From the NCBI RefSeq assembly GCF_003002815.1, contig NZ_PVTF01000002.1, positions 682,001-746,000 on the forward strand: 64,000 bases of DNA, given 5' to 3'. Position numbers and translations under genes: made by a program. Positions 34,415 to 43,121 of this stretch are shown here, piece by piece; the first letter of the stretch is position 1; every line of letters begins with the position of its first letter. Origin of the DNA: Umezawaea tangerina. Lineage in GTDB: Bacteria; Actinomycetota; Actinomycetes; Mycobacteriales; Pseudonocardiaceae. The notes under the pieces are model-generated. The model did not search any database. It saw nothing but the letters and a program-made list of their open reading frames with translations, and was not told the origin of the DNA.

Positions 34415-34837
34415 CTAGTCCGTGTCGGGTGCGAGCAGGATGGCGGTGGCGCGCTTGGTGGCGACGGTGAAGCGGCCCATCGCGGTGCCGGGCGTGCCCA
34501 GGATGACCAGCAGCAGGGTGGCGCTGAGCGGGTGGACTCCGATGCAGCCGCGGTCACCCTCCATGAGGACGCCCTGGAGGCGGCCCAGTTCGGAGGACTG
34601 GACGAAGCGGTGGCCCACGCCCGCGGAGACGGAGGCCATCGCGGCCACCTGCGAGGCGACCTCGCCGGCGCGCGCGGTGGAGACGTTGAGGTCGGAGGCT
34701 AAGACGAGACCGTCGCGGCTGGTGACGACCACGCCGTCGATGCCGTCGACCTCGGAGCGGACCTTGCCCAGCAGTTCGGTCAGGGCGCCGGGGTCGCTCA
34801 GCCGGATCTCGACCCTGTTCCCCCTCGCCCCGGTCAT
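34415..34837 (-). CDS. Roadblock/LC7-domain protein
   Basis: A 140-residue Roadblock/LC7 protein of the actinobacterial CvnB/MglB type: GIDGVVVTSRDGLVLAS in the central sheet and AAMASVSAGVGHRFV in the long helix. Such proteins regulate small Ras-like GTPases in conservon operons. No GTPase or kinase gene is adjacent here. The ATG overlaps the stop of the upstream gene (ATGA). Confidence 0.85.
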   Translation of the reverse strand: MTGARGNRVEIRLSDPGALTELLGKVRSEVDGIDGVVVTSRDGLVLASDLNVSTARAGEVASQVAAMASVSAGVGHRFVQSSELGRLQGVLMEGDRGCIGVHPLSATLLLVILGTPGTAMGRFTVATKRATAILLAPDTD

Positions 34838-35199
34838 ACGACCAGGTTCCGCTCGACGGCGCGGAGATGGTGGCGGGCCAGTGCGAGGTTGGCGCGCGAG
34901 CGGTCCAGGACCAGGTACAGGAACATCTGGGTGCCGTGCGCGGCCAGCGGGCGGATGAGGTGGTACTGGCGCTGGAGCGTGATGAGGATGTCCTCGATCT
35001 GGTCGTCGAGCTGCAACGCGGCGATGGTCCGCATCTTGGCGCGCACCACCTCGGTGTTGCCCGCGCCCGCGACCTCGAGGTCGAGCAGCGTGTTGCCGCC
35101 CTGGGTGCCGAGGGTCATGCCGCTGTCGTAGTCGACCAGCGACACCCCTACCGCACCCTCGACCGACATCGCGTCGCGCAACGCTTGCTCGATGTTCAC
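34834..35199 (-). CDS. Small Roadblock-like partner protein
   Basis: A 121-residue protein with a Roadblock-like pattern, GAVGVSLVDYDSGMTLGT then a helix LEVAGAGNTEVVRAKM, followed by a second alpha/beta half ending in an Arg-rich helix. Often found paired with a canonical Roadblock protein in actinomycetes, and probably forms a heterodimer with it. The GTG start has GGGAGG about 14 nt upstream. Function not established. Confidence 0.7.
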   Translation of the reverse strand: MNIEQALRDAMSVEGAVGVSLVDYDSGMTLGTQGGNTLLDLEVAGAGNTEVVRAKMRTIAALQLDDQIEDILITLQRQYHLIRPLAAHGTQMFLYLVLDRSRANLALARHHLRAVERNLVV

Positions 35200-35481
35200 C
35201 CTCGAAACCTCCCAGTCTGATCACCCGAAAATCAACACGGACAGTACCTATGATCACCCCCCTTCCGCCTAGTTCTTCCACGGCGGAGTGACTAATCCGG
35301 TCGAAAATGTTACCGACAGCGTTCGGAATTGAGGATCTTTCGGTCTACGTGCACGGATGGTGGCGATCGTTGGAGCATTAGAGGGGTACGACTCCCACTT
35401 AGCGAGCCCCCAACCACCACGAACCGCGAGCGGTCGCGACGCGGGTCTCTTCAAGAGCGGCCGAGCCGTCGCGCGGCCCGC

Positions 35482-36036
35482 TCAGTTCGCGCCCGCCTTG
35501 CGCTCCCGGAACGCGATCATGTTCATCCGGTTGCCGCACCGGACGCAGCAGAAGCGCTTGAGGGCGTTGCGGGAGAGGTCGAGCAGGAGGCCGGTGCAGT
35601 CGTCGGCCTCGCACACCCGGAGCCTGCCGGTCTCGTTCATCCGGATCACGTCCATGAGCGCGAGCGCGGACTCGACCCGGATCCGCTCCGCGAGCGGCGC
35701 CTCGGGGGCGGTCGCGTGCATGTGCCAGTCCAGGCCGTCGTGCCGGGTGAGGTAGGGCAGCGCCTTGGCGTCCCGCAGCATCCGGTTGACGGCCACCACG
35801 GCCTCGTCGCGCTCCAGCGTCCACACCCGCCGCAGCAGGTCGCGGGTGCGCCGGACGTCCTGGAGCTCGGCCTCGTCGTGGTCGATGCGCCCGGTGTAGG
35901 GGTAACCGGCCAGCAGGTCGGCCAGCTGCTCCACGGTGGCGAGCTCGTCGGCACCGCTGCGGGAGGCACCGGGATCGGTGTTGCAGAGCACGACGACGAT
36001 CGCCAGCGAGTCCTCCGTGTCAGGGGCAAAATGCAA
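35482..36036 (-). CDS. CGNR zinc-finger regulator (ABATE/CGNR family)
   Basis: A 184-residue protein. The N-terminal two thirds match the ABATE (DUF1470) domain. The C-terminal zinc ribbon reads CEADDCTGLLLDLSRN then FCCVRCGNRMNM, the CGNR signature. The TTG start at 36036 is supported by GAGGAG 5 nt upstream. The start codon abuts the promoter of the divergent EamA gene, so it likely represses that exporter. Confidence 0.85.
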   Translation of the reverse strand: MHFAPDTEDSLAIVVVLCNTDPGASRSGADELATVEQLADLLAGYPYTGRIDHDEAELQDVRRTRDLLRRVWTLERDEAVVAVNRMLRDAKALPYLTRHDGLDWHMHATAPEAPLAERIRVESALALMDVIRMNETGRLRVCEADDCTGLLLDLSRNALKRFCCVRCGNRMNMIAFRERKAGAN

Positions 36037-36037
36037 T

Positions 36038-36066
36038 TTGACTCCTCACTCGGGCGGTTCTAGCGT
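36038..36066 (+). promoter_or_regulatory. Sigma70-like promoter of the first EamA gene
   Basis: TTGACT (36038-36043), a 17-bp spacer and TAGCGT (36061-36066) form a good vegetative promoter 52 bp before the EamA start. The -35 lies directly next to the TTG start of the CGNR gene on the other strand. Confidence 0.65.
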
Positions 36067-36118
36067 CAGGACCATCAGTCAGGTTAGCCCATGACATCGT
36101 CCGGCCCTGGAGAGACGC

Positions 36119-37069
36119 ATGAGGTTCTCGTCGAGATACGCGGGTCTGGTCGCGGCGGGGATCTCCGCCGTCTCCTTCGGAACGTCCGGCGTGTTCGTCA
36201 AACCGCTGCTGGCGGCGGGCTGGTCCCCCACCGCCGCGGTCACGGCCCGCGCGCTGACGGCGGGACTGGTGCTGCTGCCGTTCACGCTGGTCTCGCTGCG
36301 CGGCCGGTGGGACGCGCTGTGGCGGGCGCGGTGGCGGGTCCTCGGCATGGGCGTGATCGGCGTGGCGATCACGCAGGTCCTCTACTTCGCCGCCATCCGG
36401 CGCATCCCGGTGTCGACGGCGCTGCTCGTCGAGTACCTCGCTCCCCTCATCCTGGTCGGCTTCACCTGGGCGGTCACCCGGCGGGCGCCGCGGCCGACCG
36501 TGCTGGTCGGGTCGGTGCTCGCGGTCGGCGGCCTGGTGCTGGTGATCGGGCCCGGCGCGATCCAGGTCGTGGACCCGCTCGGCCTGCTCCTCGCGTTCGG
36601 CGCGGCCGTCGGGTGCGCGCTGTACTTCGTGATCGCCGCCCGGCCCGCCGACGGGCTGGCACCGGTCGCGCTCGCCGGGTCGGGGCTGCTGCTGGCGAGC
36701 GTGCTGCTCGCCCTGGTCGGCGCGAGCGGCGTGCTGCCGTTCACCGCAGCGTTCGGCGAGCTGCCGGTGTTCGGGTCCTCGGCGCCGTGGTGGGTGCCGC
36801 TGCTGGTCGTCGCGGTGGTCGGGACGGCGCTGGCCTACGCCACCGGGATCACCGCCTCCGGACTGCTCGGGTCGCGGCTCGCGTCGTTCGTCGGGCTGCT
36901 CGAGGTCGTGTTCGCGTCGCTGTTCGCGTGGTTCCTGCTGGGCGAGGAGCTCTCGCCGCTGCAGCTCGCGGGCGGGGTGCTGATCCTCGGCGGCATCGCG
37001 GCGGTGCGGGCCGAGGAGCCCGCCGCGGCCGCGGTCGCCGAGGCGGACGTGGTCGCGCTCGAGAAGTGA
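36119..37069 (+). CDS. EamA/DMT-superfamily transporter
   Basis: A 316-residue protein with ten predicted membrane segments in two EamA repeats (about residues 8-140 and 152-295). It opens with SAVSFGTSGVFVKPLLAAGW and has VEYLAPLIL and GLLEVVFASLFAWFLLGEEL, typical of RhtA/EamA metabolite exporters. ATG start. Regulated probably by the divergent CGNR protein. Cargo unknown, perhaps amino acids. Confidence 0.9.
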   Translation: MRFSSRYAGLVAAGISAVSFGTSGVFVKPLLAAGWSPTAAVTARALTAGLVLLPFTLVSLRGRWDALWRARWRVLGMGVIGVAITQVLYFAAIRRIPVSTALLVEYLAPLILVGFTWAVTRRAPRPTVLVGSVLAVGGLVLVIGPGAIQVVDPLGLLLAFGAAVGCALYFVIAARPADGLAPVALAGSGLLLASVLLALVGASGVLPFTAAFGELPVFGSSAPWWVPLLVVAVVGTALAYATGITASGLLGSRLASFVGLLEVVFASLFAWFLLGEELSPLQLAGGVLILGGIAAVRAEEPAAAAVAEADVVALEK

Positions 37070-37082
37070 CGGCCCCGCCGGG

Positions 37083-37934
37083 TCAGGCGGCTCGGGCCGA
37101 GTCCACCAGCGCCGTCACGGCCGGGTGCCACTCGCGCCCGGCCGGGCCGCTCAGGACGAGCCTGCGCACCACCCGGTAGCGCAGCGGGACCATCACCAGG
37201 CCGGGCGGCAGCATCGTGGCCACCAGGCCGGGCACGATCGACACGCCCACGCCGGAGCCGACCATGGCGAGCAGCGTGGCCAGCTCGCGCACCCGGTGCC
37301 GGGGCGTGAACGGGTGGCCCGCGTGAGCCTGCCGCACGTGCCGCTCGCAGCCGCCGCGCGACAGCAGGAACGGGTCGTCGGCCAGGTCCACCACGTCCAC
37401 CTCCGGCAGCCCGGCCAGCGGGTGGTCGGTGCGCAGCAGGGCGTGGAAGGCGTCCTCGCAGACCTGGACGCCCGCGCCGGGCGGCGGGTCGACCAGCACC
37501 GCGGCGTCGACCGTGCCACCGGCCAGCCACTCGGCGACCTCGTCGTCCTCCCCCTCGAACACCCGGACCCGCACGTTCGGCAGCTCCACCCGCCACCGGG
37601 CCAGGAGGTCGGGCAGCAGGCCCTGGCACACGGTCGGCGGCGCGGCGAACCGGACCGTGCCGCGCGCGCCGCCGTGCCTGCGTTCGGCCAGGTCGGTGAT
37701 CGCGGCGGACGCGGCCACGGCGGCGCGGGCGTGCGCCAGGACCTCGTCGCCGAACGCCGTGGGCGCCGCGGGTCCGCGCCGGGACACCACGGGGTGGCCG
37801 AGCGTGCGTTCGAGCGCGGCGACCGCGTGCGAGACGGCGGACTGGGTGAGGCCGAGGGCGTCGGCGGCCGCGCCGAACCCGCCCTCGTCGACGACGGCGA
37901 GGAAGGCGCGCAGCTGGGCGAGGTTCAGTGCCAT
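37083..37934 (-). CDS. LysR-family regulator
   Basis: A 283-residue LTTR. The N-terminal winged HTH reads FGAAADALGLTQSAVSHAVAAL and a periplasmic-binding-like effector domain follows. Convergent with the first EamA gene and divergent from the second, which it probably controls. The dyad CATGAG-N5-CTCATG (37932-37948) covers its own start codon and may be an autoregulatory site. Confidence 0.92.
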   Translation of the reverse strand: MALNLAQLRAFLAVVDEGGFGAAADALGLTQSAVSHAVAALERTLGHPVVSRRGPAAPTAFGDEVLAHARAAVAASAAITDLAERRHGGARGTVRFAAPPTVCQGLLPDLLARWRVELPNVRVRVFEGEDDEVAEWLAGGTVDAAVLVDPPPGAGVQVCEDAFHALLRTDHPLAGLPEVDVVDLADDPFLLSRGGCERHVRQAHAGHPFTPRHRVRELATLLAMVGSGVGVSIVPGLVATMLPPGLVMVPLRYRVVRRLVLSGPAGREWHPAVTALVDSARAA

Positions 37935-38004
37935 GAGCGACTCTCATGCTCGATCGGTCGGTACTTGTTGGACTCATGATGCACCGCCGGGTGATGCTCG
38001 CGCC

Positions 38005-38925
38005 GTGGGATCCACCGGGAGGTTCGTGCTGCTGTCCGCGATCTGGGGCAGCAGCTTCGCGTTGATCAAGGTGGCCGTCGACGCCGGCGTGCCGCCGGTG
38101 CAGGTGGCGTTGGCCCGCTGCCTGTTCGGGGCGCTGGCGCTGTGGGCGATCTGCGCGGCGCAGGGGGCGGCGGTGCCGCGCGACCGGCGCACGTGGGGGC
38201 ACGCGGCGGTGGTCGCGGTGCTGCTCAACACGGTGCCGTTCACGCTGCTCGCCTTCGGCGAGTCGAAGGTGGACTCGGTGCTGGCGGGCGTGCTGAACGC
38301 AACGACGCCGTTGACGACGCTGGCGTTCACGCTGCTGGTCGTGCCGGGTGAGCGGGTGACCCGGACCAGGCTGGCCGGGCTGCTGCTCGGCTTCGCGGGC
38401 GTGCTCGTGCTGCTCGGGGTGTGGCGCGGCCTGGACGGCGACGTGCTGGTGGGCGGACTGGCCTGCCTGGCCGCCACCACGTGCTACGGCGCCGGGTTCG
38501 CCTACACGCGGCGGTTCTTCTCCGGCGGGCCGCACCGGGCGAGCGCGCTGTCCGCGCTGCAGATGACCTGCGCCACCGTCCAACTGGGACTCGCCGCACC
38601 CGTCCTCTCCGGCACGCTCGCGTGGCCGGGCGCGCACGCCGTGCTGGCGCTGGTGGTGCTGGGCGCGGTGGGCACGGGGTACGCGTACGTGATCAACCTC
38701 GACCTGATCCGCGAGGCCGGCCCCACGCTCGCCGCCTCGGTCACCTACGTGACGCCGCTGTGGTCGACCGCGCTGGGCGCGGTGCTGCTGGGCGAGCCGG
38801 TCGGGTGGCACACGTTCCTCGGCGGCGCGGTCGTGATCGGCGGCATCGTGCTCACCCGGCGCCCCGCGCCCGTCGAGACCGCTCCGCGAACGCCGTCCTC
38901 CGACGAGCTGGAGAACACGACCTAG
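38005..38925 (+). CDS. EamA/DMT-superfamily transporter
   Basis: A 306-residue ten-segment EamA transporter: SAIWGSSFALIKVAVDAG at the N-terminus and YVTPLWSTALGAVLLGEP in the second repeat. I take the GTG at 38005, because upstream extension reaches an ATG at 37933 that overlaps the LysR start and codes for non-hydrophobic sequence. Divergent from the LysR gene. The stop overlaps that of the convergent M28 peptidase gene by 3-4 bp. Confidence 0.88.
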   Translation: MGSTGRFVLLSAIWGSSFALIKVAVDAGVPPVQVALARCLFGALALWAICAAQGAAVPRDRRTWGHAAVVAVLLNTVPFTLLAFGESKVDSVLAGVLNATTPLTTLAFTLLVVPGERVTRTRLAGLLLGFAGVLVLLGVWRGLDGDVLVGGLACLAATTCYGAGFAYTRRFFSGGPHRASALSALQMTCATVQLGLAAPVLSGTLAWPGAHAVLALVVLGAVGTGYAYVINLDLIREAGPTLAASVTYVTPLWSTALGAVLLGEPVGWHTFLGGAVVIGGIVLTRRPAPVETAPRTPSSDELENTT

Positions 38926-41231
38926 AGCCGCACGACCTGGTGCACGACGGCCGCGTCGACCACCCGGTAGCCGGAGGGCACCTGGATCGTGTCCTCCGGT
39001 CGTGGGCCGACCAGTGCGGCGACCTCGGCGGGGAGCCCGATGGAGAAGTCGGCGACGTCGACCGGGATCCGCGCGCCCGCGTCCGCCTCGCAGGTGAGCT
39101 CGGCGCCGTCCGAGGCGCCGTAGAACTCGAACACGAGGTTCACCGGGAAGCTCGCCGCCGCGGACTCGACCCGCTGGCCCGCGACGACGCAGGCCCGCAC
39201 GACGTCGCGCGGCATGGAGACCTGGACGCGCCAGCCCCGGCGCGGCGAGTCCACCCGGAACCGGAGCGTGCGGACGCCGTCGGCGGTGGTGTCGGCGAGC
39301 GCGGTCGCGGTGGGTGCGGGCAGGTCCAGCGCGGGGGCGGGGGCGCGCAGGACGGGGTCCTTGAGCACCGGGAAGTCCTTTGCCACCGACAGCCTCTCCG
39401 GCGCCTCGCCCAGCACGCGCCCGGTCCACTCGTCGGGCTCGGCGTCGCCGGTGATCCACACCGACCGGCCGGTGGCCGCGTCGCGCAGGTAGAGCAGCCC
39501 GTCCGGGCGGGGCTCGCGGCGGTCGAAGCCCGAGACGAGGACGCTGGTCGTGAACAGCGCCAGTGCCACGACCGACGCCGTCGCGGCGAGGAGTCCCGGT
39601 CGGGGCAGTGCGGCGAACAACGGCAGGACCAGCGCGCCCGCGAGCACCGCGATGGCCATCGCGACACCGGCGTACTTCACGCCCAGCGCGACCGTCAGCG
39701 TCGAGACGACCGGCGCGAACAGCACGGCCGTCACGGCGGGGGCCACGGCGGCGAGCGGCGCGTTCCCGGTGTCGTGGCGGACGGCCCACCGGAGCGCGGG
39801 CAGTCCGGCGAGCAGCGGCCACTGGAACAGGTAGGTGGCGCCGGGCACGACGACCGCGACGGCGACCAGCAGGACCGCCATCAGCAGCAGGCCGCCCGCG
39901 AGCACCTCCGCGGTCCTGCGACGGCGGACCAGCCTCGCGACCAGCAGGAGCACGGCGACGGCGACCACCGTGAACGCCGCGAGGAACCACCCCCGGTCGT
40001 AGGGCTCGGACAGCGGGAGGGCCACCAGACCGGGGCGCACCAGGGTGAGCAGCCACCAGAGCCCGAAGCACAGCGCGGCCGTGCCGACCACGGCCCCGAA
40101 GGCGGTGCCCGCGACGACCGCCAGGCCGCCGGGCCGCGCCCGGCCACGACGGACGCCCAGCACGACCAGCACCACCAGTGCCAGCACGGACAGCGCGGCG
40201 AGCACCAGCGCCACCCACACCGGGTAGTGCACGAGGACCCGGCCGAACAGGTCGAAGTAGACGGCGGTCCGGCCGTCGAGCTGCCGCAGGTCCTGCTCGC
40301 CCAGCGCGCGGACCATCCCGGTCATGCTCTCGCCGTGGTGCTGCACGGTGTCGCGGTCCAGCGCGTCGACGCCGTCGTTCGGCGAGTGGTAGTCGTGCAG
40401 GCCCTCGATGAACGCCGCGTTCAGCCCGGTGGCGCCCGCGTCCCGGAACACGGTGAAGTCGGTGTAGTTCGGCATCCGCCGGTAGACCTCGTAGGCCAGC
40501 GAGTTCGCGATGGGCCTGCTGCTCGCGCCCGCGAACGCGTCCACCAGCCCCGCGTTGGCGGTGCTCGTCTCGAACATCACCACCGGCCCGCTGCTGCCGC
40601 GCGCCTCCCAGTTCAGCACCGCGCCGAACTCGGCGACCCGGTGCTGCCGCACGAACAGTCGTGCCCCGATCGAGCCCAGCTCCTCACCGTCGGTGAACAG
40701 GAACACGACGTCGTTGCGCACCCCGCCGGACGCCTTGAGGACCCGGATCGCCTCCAGCATCGACGCCACCGCCGCCCCGTCGTCGGCGGCACCGGGCCCG
40801 GTCGGCACCGAGTCGTAGTGCGACACCAGCAGCAGCGCCTTCCCCCCGCTGAGCCCCGGCTCCCGGCCCGCCACCGTCGCGACCACGTTCTCCGCCACCG
40901 CCACCCTCGCGGGCTTCCCGGCCTCGGTCCGCACGACCTCCCCGGACTCGACCCGCACCTCCGCCCCGGCCGCGCGCGCCGCCCCGACCACGTGGTCGCG
41001 CACCCGCTCGTGGTCGGCCGTCCCCAGCGGGTGCGGCCGTTGGGCGATCTCCCGCAGGTCATCCTCCACGCGGGCCGCCGAGAACTCCGTCGCCGCCACG
41101 TCCGCCGGGGCGGCGGCAGGCGGGCGGAACGCCAGCAGCGACAACGCGCCGAGCGCCACCAAGACGGCGAGCAGCGCGACCACCACCACCGGCGGCCGGA
41201 GACCCCTGAGGACGTTCGGTTCCGCGGTCAC
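38922..41231 (-). CDS. Membrane M28-family aminopeptidase (ERMP1-like)
   Basis: A 769-residue protein. A single N-terminal membrane segment (about residues 15-35) precedes an M28 peptidase domain facing outside. Zinc ligands and catalytic residues lie in VSHYDSVPTGPGAADDG (His, Asp), TDGEELG (Glu-Glu) and LHDYHSPNDG (His). About eight further membrane segments (residues 325-570) and a soluble C-terminal beta domain follow. The GTG at 41231 is the only sensible start. Confidence 0.9.
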   Translation of the reverse strand: MTAEPNVLRGLRPPVVVVALLAVLVALGALSLLAFRPPAAAPADVAATEFSAARVEDDLREIAQRPHPLGTADHERVRDHVVGAARAAGAEVRVESGEVVRTEAGKPARVAVAENVVATVAGREPGLSGGKALLLVSHYDSVPTGPGAADDGAAVASMLEAIRVLKASGGVRNDVVFLFTDGEELGSIGARLFVRQHRVAEFGAVLNWEARGSSGPVVMFETSTANAGLVDAFAGASSRPIANSLAYEVYRRMPNYTDFTVFRDAGATGLNAAFIEGLHDYHSPNDGVDALDRDTVQHHGESMTGMVRALGEQDLRQLDGRTAVYFDLFGRVLVHYPVWVALVLAALSVLALVVLVVLGVRRGRARPGGLAVVAGTAFGAVVGTAALCFGLWWLLTLVRPGLVALPLSEPYDRGWFLAAFTVVAVAVLLLVARLVRRRRTAEVLAGGLLLMAVLLVAVAVVVPGATYLFQWPLLAGLPALRWAVRHDTGNAPLAAVAPAVTAVLFAPVVSTLTVALGVKYAGVAMAIAVLAGALVLPLFAALPRPGLLAATASVVALALFTTSVLVSGFDRREPRPDGLLYLRDAATGRSVWITGDAEPDEWTGRVLGEAPERLSVAKDFPVLKDPVLRAPAPALDLPAPTATALADTTADGVRTLRFRVDSPRRGWRVQVSMPRDVVRACVVAGQRVESAAASFPVNLVFEFYGASDGAELTCEADAGARIPVDVADFSIGLPAEVAALVGPRPEDTIQVPSGYRVVDAAVVHQVVRL

Positions 41232-41569
41232 CGGGAGAACCTACCCACGCGAGCACTCATCCCGATCCCCCGACTTCGGGATGCTGAACGGCCCGAGCGC
41301 CCGTCGGCCGCCCGAGGACCTACCGGACCGGACCGGCCGCACGGCGCTCGGCACCGGTTCGGGCGGCGGAGTCGTCGTCGGCGGGTGAGACTGGCGGTCC
41401 GTCCGAACAGGACGGACGTGCCCGTCGCGGATCGTGGTGGAAGGACGGTTCGCCACCATGGTGGTAGCCCTGGCGGGTGGCGTCGTCGTTGACCGGTAGG
41501 GGTAACCGAGGAGCCGGAGCGCCTGGCCGTCCGAACGGGACAGGTGCGGGCGAACCGCGAGGTGGGGTC
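41232..41569. other. Gene-poor control region with two dyads
   Basis: No credible gene in this 338-bp stretch between the divergent M28 and small membrane-protein genes. It holds a hairpin GTCCGTCC-GAACA-GGACGGAC (41397-41417) and the 12-bp palindrome CCACCATGGTGG (41453-41464). A second copy of the GTCCGAAC motif lies at 41529-41536. These may be regulator sites; no clear promoter was found. Confidence 0.45.
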
Positions 41570-41935
41570 ATGGCCGAGGTCCGCGTGCGGAAGCAGAAGA
41601 AGCTGGTGGAGCGGTTCGGGAGGCTCCAGTGGGCGGTGTTCCTGATCGGGGTCTTCCACGTCGTGACGGTGTTCTACCCGCTGTTCCCCTTCGACACGTC
41701 CGGCAAGCTGCTGCGCTTCTGCACCGGGTTCCTGGGGATCGTGATGGCGCGCCGCTGGGACCACGCGCGGAGGTTCGGCATCGCGCTGCTGGTCGGCTAC
41801 GGCGGGCTGGTGCTCTCCGAGCTGTGCGCGCCGGAGGCGTTGGAGCCGGTCACGCTCATCTACGGCCGCACCGCGCTGAGCGGGGCGTTCATCGTGCTGC
41901 TGTCGTTCCGGCACCAGGGACGGCTCGGCACGTGA
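41570..41935 (+). CDS. Small membrane protein of unknown function
   Basis: A 121-residue protein with a basic N-terminus (VRVRKQKKLVERFGRLQW) and three to four hydrophobic segments (about residues 20-40, 45-62, 68-85, 95-112). I do not recognise a family. The ATG is supported by GAGGTGGGG just upstream. The next gene, an N-acetyltransferase, starts 21 bp later but has its own -10-like element. Confidence 0.6.
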   Translation: MAEVRVRKQKKLVERFGRLQWAVFLIGVFHVVTVFYPLFPFDTSGKLLRFCTGFLGIVMARRWDHARRFGIALLVGYGGLVLSELCAPEALEPVTLIYGRTALSGAFIVLLSFRHQGRLGT

Positions 41936-41943
41936 TCGACTTC

Positions 41944-41959
41944 TAGGCTTCCCGGCATG
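41944..41959 (+). promoter_or_regulatory. -10 element and leaderless start of the N-acetyltransferase gene
   Basis: TAGGCT at 41944-41949, then 7 nt and the ATG at 41957, with no ribosome-binding site. Confidence 0.5.
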
Positions 41960-42772
41960 ACGACCCACGCCTACGCCCACGCGACGACGACCCTCGAAGT
42001 CGACACCTACCTGGAGAGGATCGGCTACCGCGGCGACCTGACACCGAGCGCGGGGACACTGCGGGCACTGCACCGGGCGCACCTGGCCACCGTGCCGTTC
42101 GAGAACCTCGACGTGCACCTGGACGCGGTCGTCCCGCTGGACCGGGCGGCGATCCTGGACAAGGTGGTGGCCCGGCGGCGCGGCGGCTACTGCTACGAGC
42201 TGAACACGGCGTTCGGCGCGCTGCTGGAGGCGCTGGGGTTCGACGTGACGCTGGCGTGCGCGGCGATCGGGCCGCGGGACGCGGAACAACCGCTGTGGGG
42301 CAACCACGTGGCACTGCTGGTGCGGGTCGACGGAGGGACGTGGGTCGCCGACGTGGGGCTGGGACAGGGGTTCGTGGAACCGCTGCCGCTGTGCGTCGGG
42401 CGGTACGAACGCGCCGGGTTCGAGTTCGAGGTGGCGCGCGACGACGAGTGGTGGGTGGGGCTGCACCGGTTCGGGCGGTTACCGGGATACCTGCTGCGGG
42501 AGGAACCCCGGACGCTGGAGTGGTTCGAGCCGCACCACCAGCGGCAGTCGACCGACCCGGAGTCGTCGTTCGTGCGGAGGCTGGTGGTGCAGCGGCCGCA
42601 CGACGGGTACGTGCTGACGGTGGTCGGGGCGAAGCTGTACTCGAACGGGCCGGATGGGGAGAGAGAGGTGGGGTTGGGGACGGTGGAGGATTTCGCGGGG
42701 GTGTTGGAGGGGTTCGGGGTGCCTGTGGGGGCGGTGGACGTGGGGAGGTTGTACCGGGTGGCTTGTGGGTGA
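41957..42772 (+). CDS. Arylamine N-acetyltransferase
   Basis: A 271-residue NAT with the full catalytic triad: Cys79 in RRGGYCYELN, His117 in GNHVALL and Asp132 in VADVGLG. VPFENLDVHL near residue 48 is also diagnostic. It transfers acetyl groups from acetyl-CoA to aromatic amines; related enzymes form amide bonds in natural-product pathways. It converges on the operon predicted to make the arylamine 3-amino-4-hydroxybenzoate, which is suggestive but not proof of a link. The 3' end is unusually G-rich on this strand. Confidence 0.92.
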   Translation: MTTHAYAHATTTLEVDTYLERIGYRGDLTPSAGTLRALHRAHLATVPFENLDVHLDAVVPLDRAAILDKVVARRRGGYCYELNTAFGALLEALGFDVTLACAAIGPRDAEQPLWGNHVALLVRVDGGTWVADVGLGQGFVEPLPLCVGRYERAGFEFEVARDDEWWVGLHRFGRLPGYLLREEPRTLEWFEPHHQRQSTDPESSFVRRLVVQRPHDGYVLTVVGAKLYSNGPDGEREVGLGTVEDFAGVLEGFGVPVGAVDVGRLYRVACG

Positions 42773-42862
42773 TGGTGGGGGTGTCGCTCGGTGTCGCTGT
42801 CCGTGGTCTCCGGGGGGTCGCTGCGGTGGCATCCGGGGGGGTATCGCTACAGCTGTCTCCGG

Positions 42863-42982
42863 GTGCGGTCGGCTTGACTTGGGGCCCCTTTTTTGGGCTT
42901 CGTCGGGCGAAAAAGGGCAGGTGGTAGAGCCTGCCCGCCGACCAATTTTAAGCCCAAAAACCCCAAGTCAAGCCGACCGCAC
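42863..42982. terminator. Large imperfect inverted repeat between convergent genes
   Basis: A 22-bp arm (42863-42884) pairs exactly with 42961-42982. Further in, TTTTTGGGCTT (42890-42900) pairs with AAGCCCAAAAA (42950-42960), leaving CCCCT as a bulge. The loop holds a second hairpin, GGGCAGG (42915-42921) with CCTGCCC (42930-42936). It can end transcripts of the N-acetyltransferase and the ligase operon from either side. Confidence 0.75.
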
Positions 42983-43000
42983 TAGCGGACGAGCACCGCT

Positions 43001-43100
43001 CGCTTCCAGCATTGCTGGGTAGGGCGGCTTGTCTGCCGTTGCCAGCATTGCTGGGCCGCTTGTCTGCTGCTTCCAGAGTCGTTGGCCGCTTGTGTGTCTG
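43001..43100. repeat. Three-copy direct repeat around CCAGCATTGCTGG
   Basis: Three degenerate copies of 31-38 bp start at 43001, 43039 and 43070. Each combines a CCAGCATTGCTGG-like dyad (third copy CCAGAGTCGTTGG) with CGCTTGTCTG or a close variant. They fill the gap between the large inverted repeat and the ligase stop at 43122. The rest of the 349-bp gap (42773-42862) is G-rich with repeated TCCGGGGGG and GTCGCT blocks and no gene. Confidence 0.65.
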
Positions 43101-43121
43101 TTGCCGCGGGCCCTGTTTGGG

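Noticed and set aside
35200-35481. Possible small gene between the Roadblock-like and CGNR genes
   Set aside because: No frame has a ribosome site plus plausible codon use. The region holds only a short CTCTTCAAGAG dyad and a TAGGTA-like element near 35247-35252 that may drive the Roadblock unit.
36835-40218. 1.1-kilocodon open frame on the minus strand across EamA, LysR and M28 genes
   Set aside because: It crosses three recognised genes in other frames, is dominated by Arg/Ala/Gly and has no motif.
38421-41492. About 1,000-codon open frame on the plus strand opposite the M28 gene
   Set aside because: Antisense to intact peptidase motifs and rich in His/Arg/Gln repeats; no ribosome site or domain.
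43001-43100. CRISPR-like repeats in the gap before the ligase gene
   Set aside because: Only three diverged copies, essentially back to back with no spacers.
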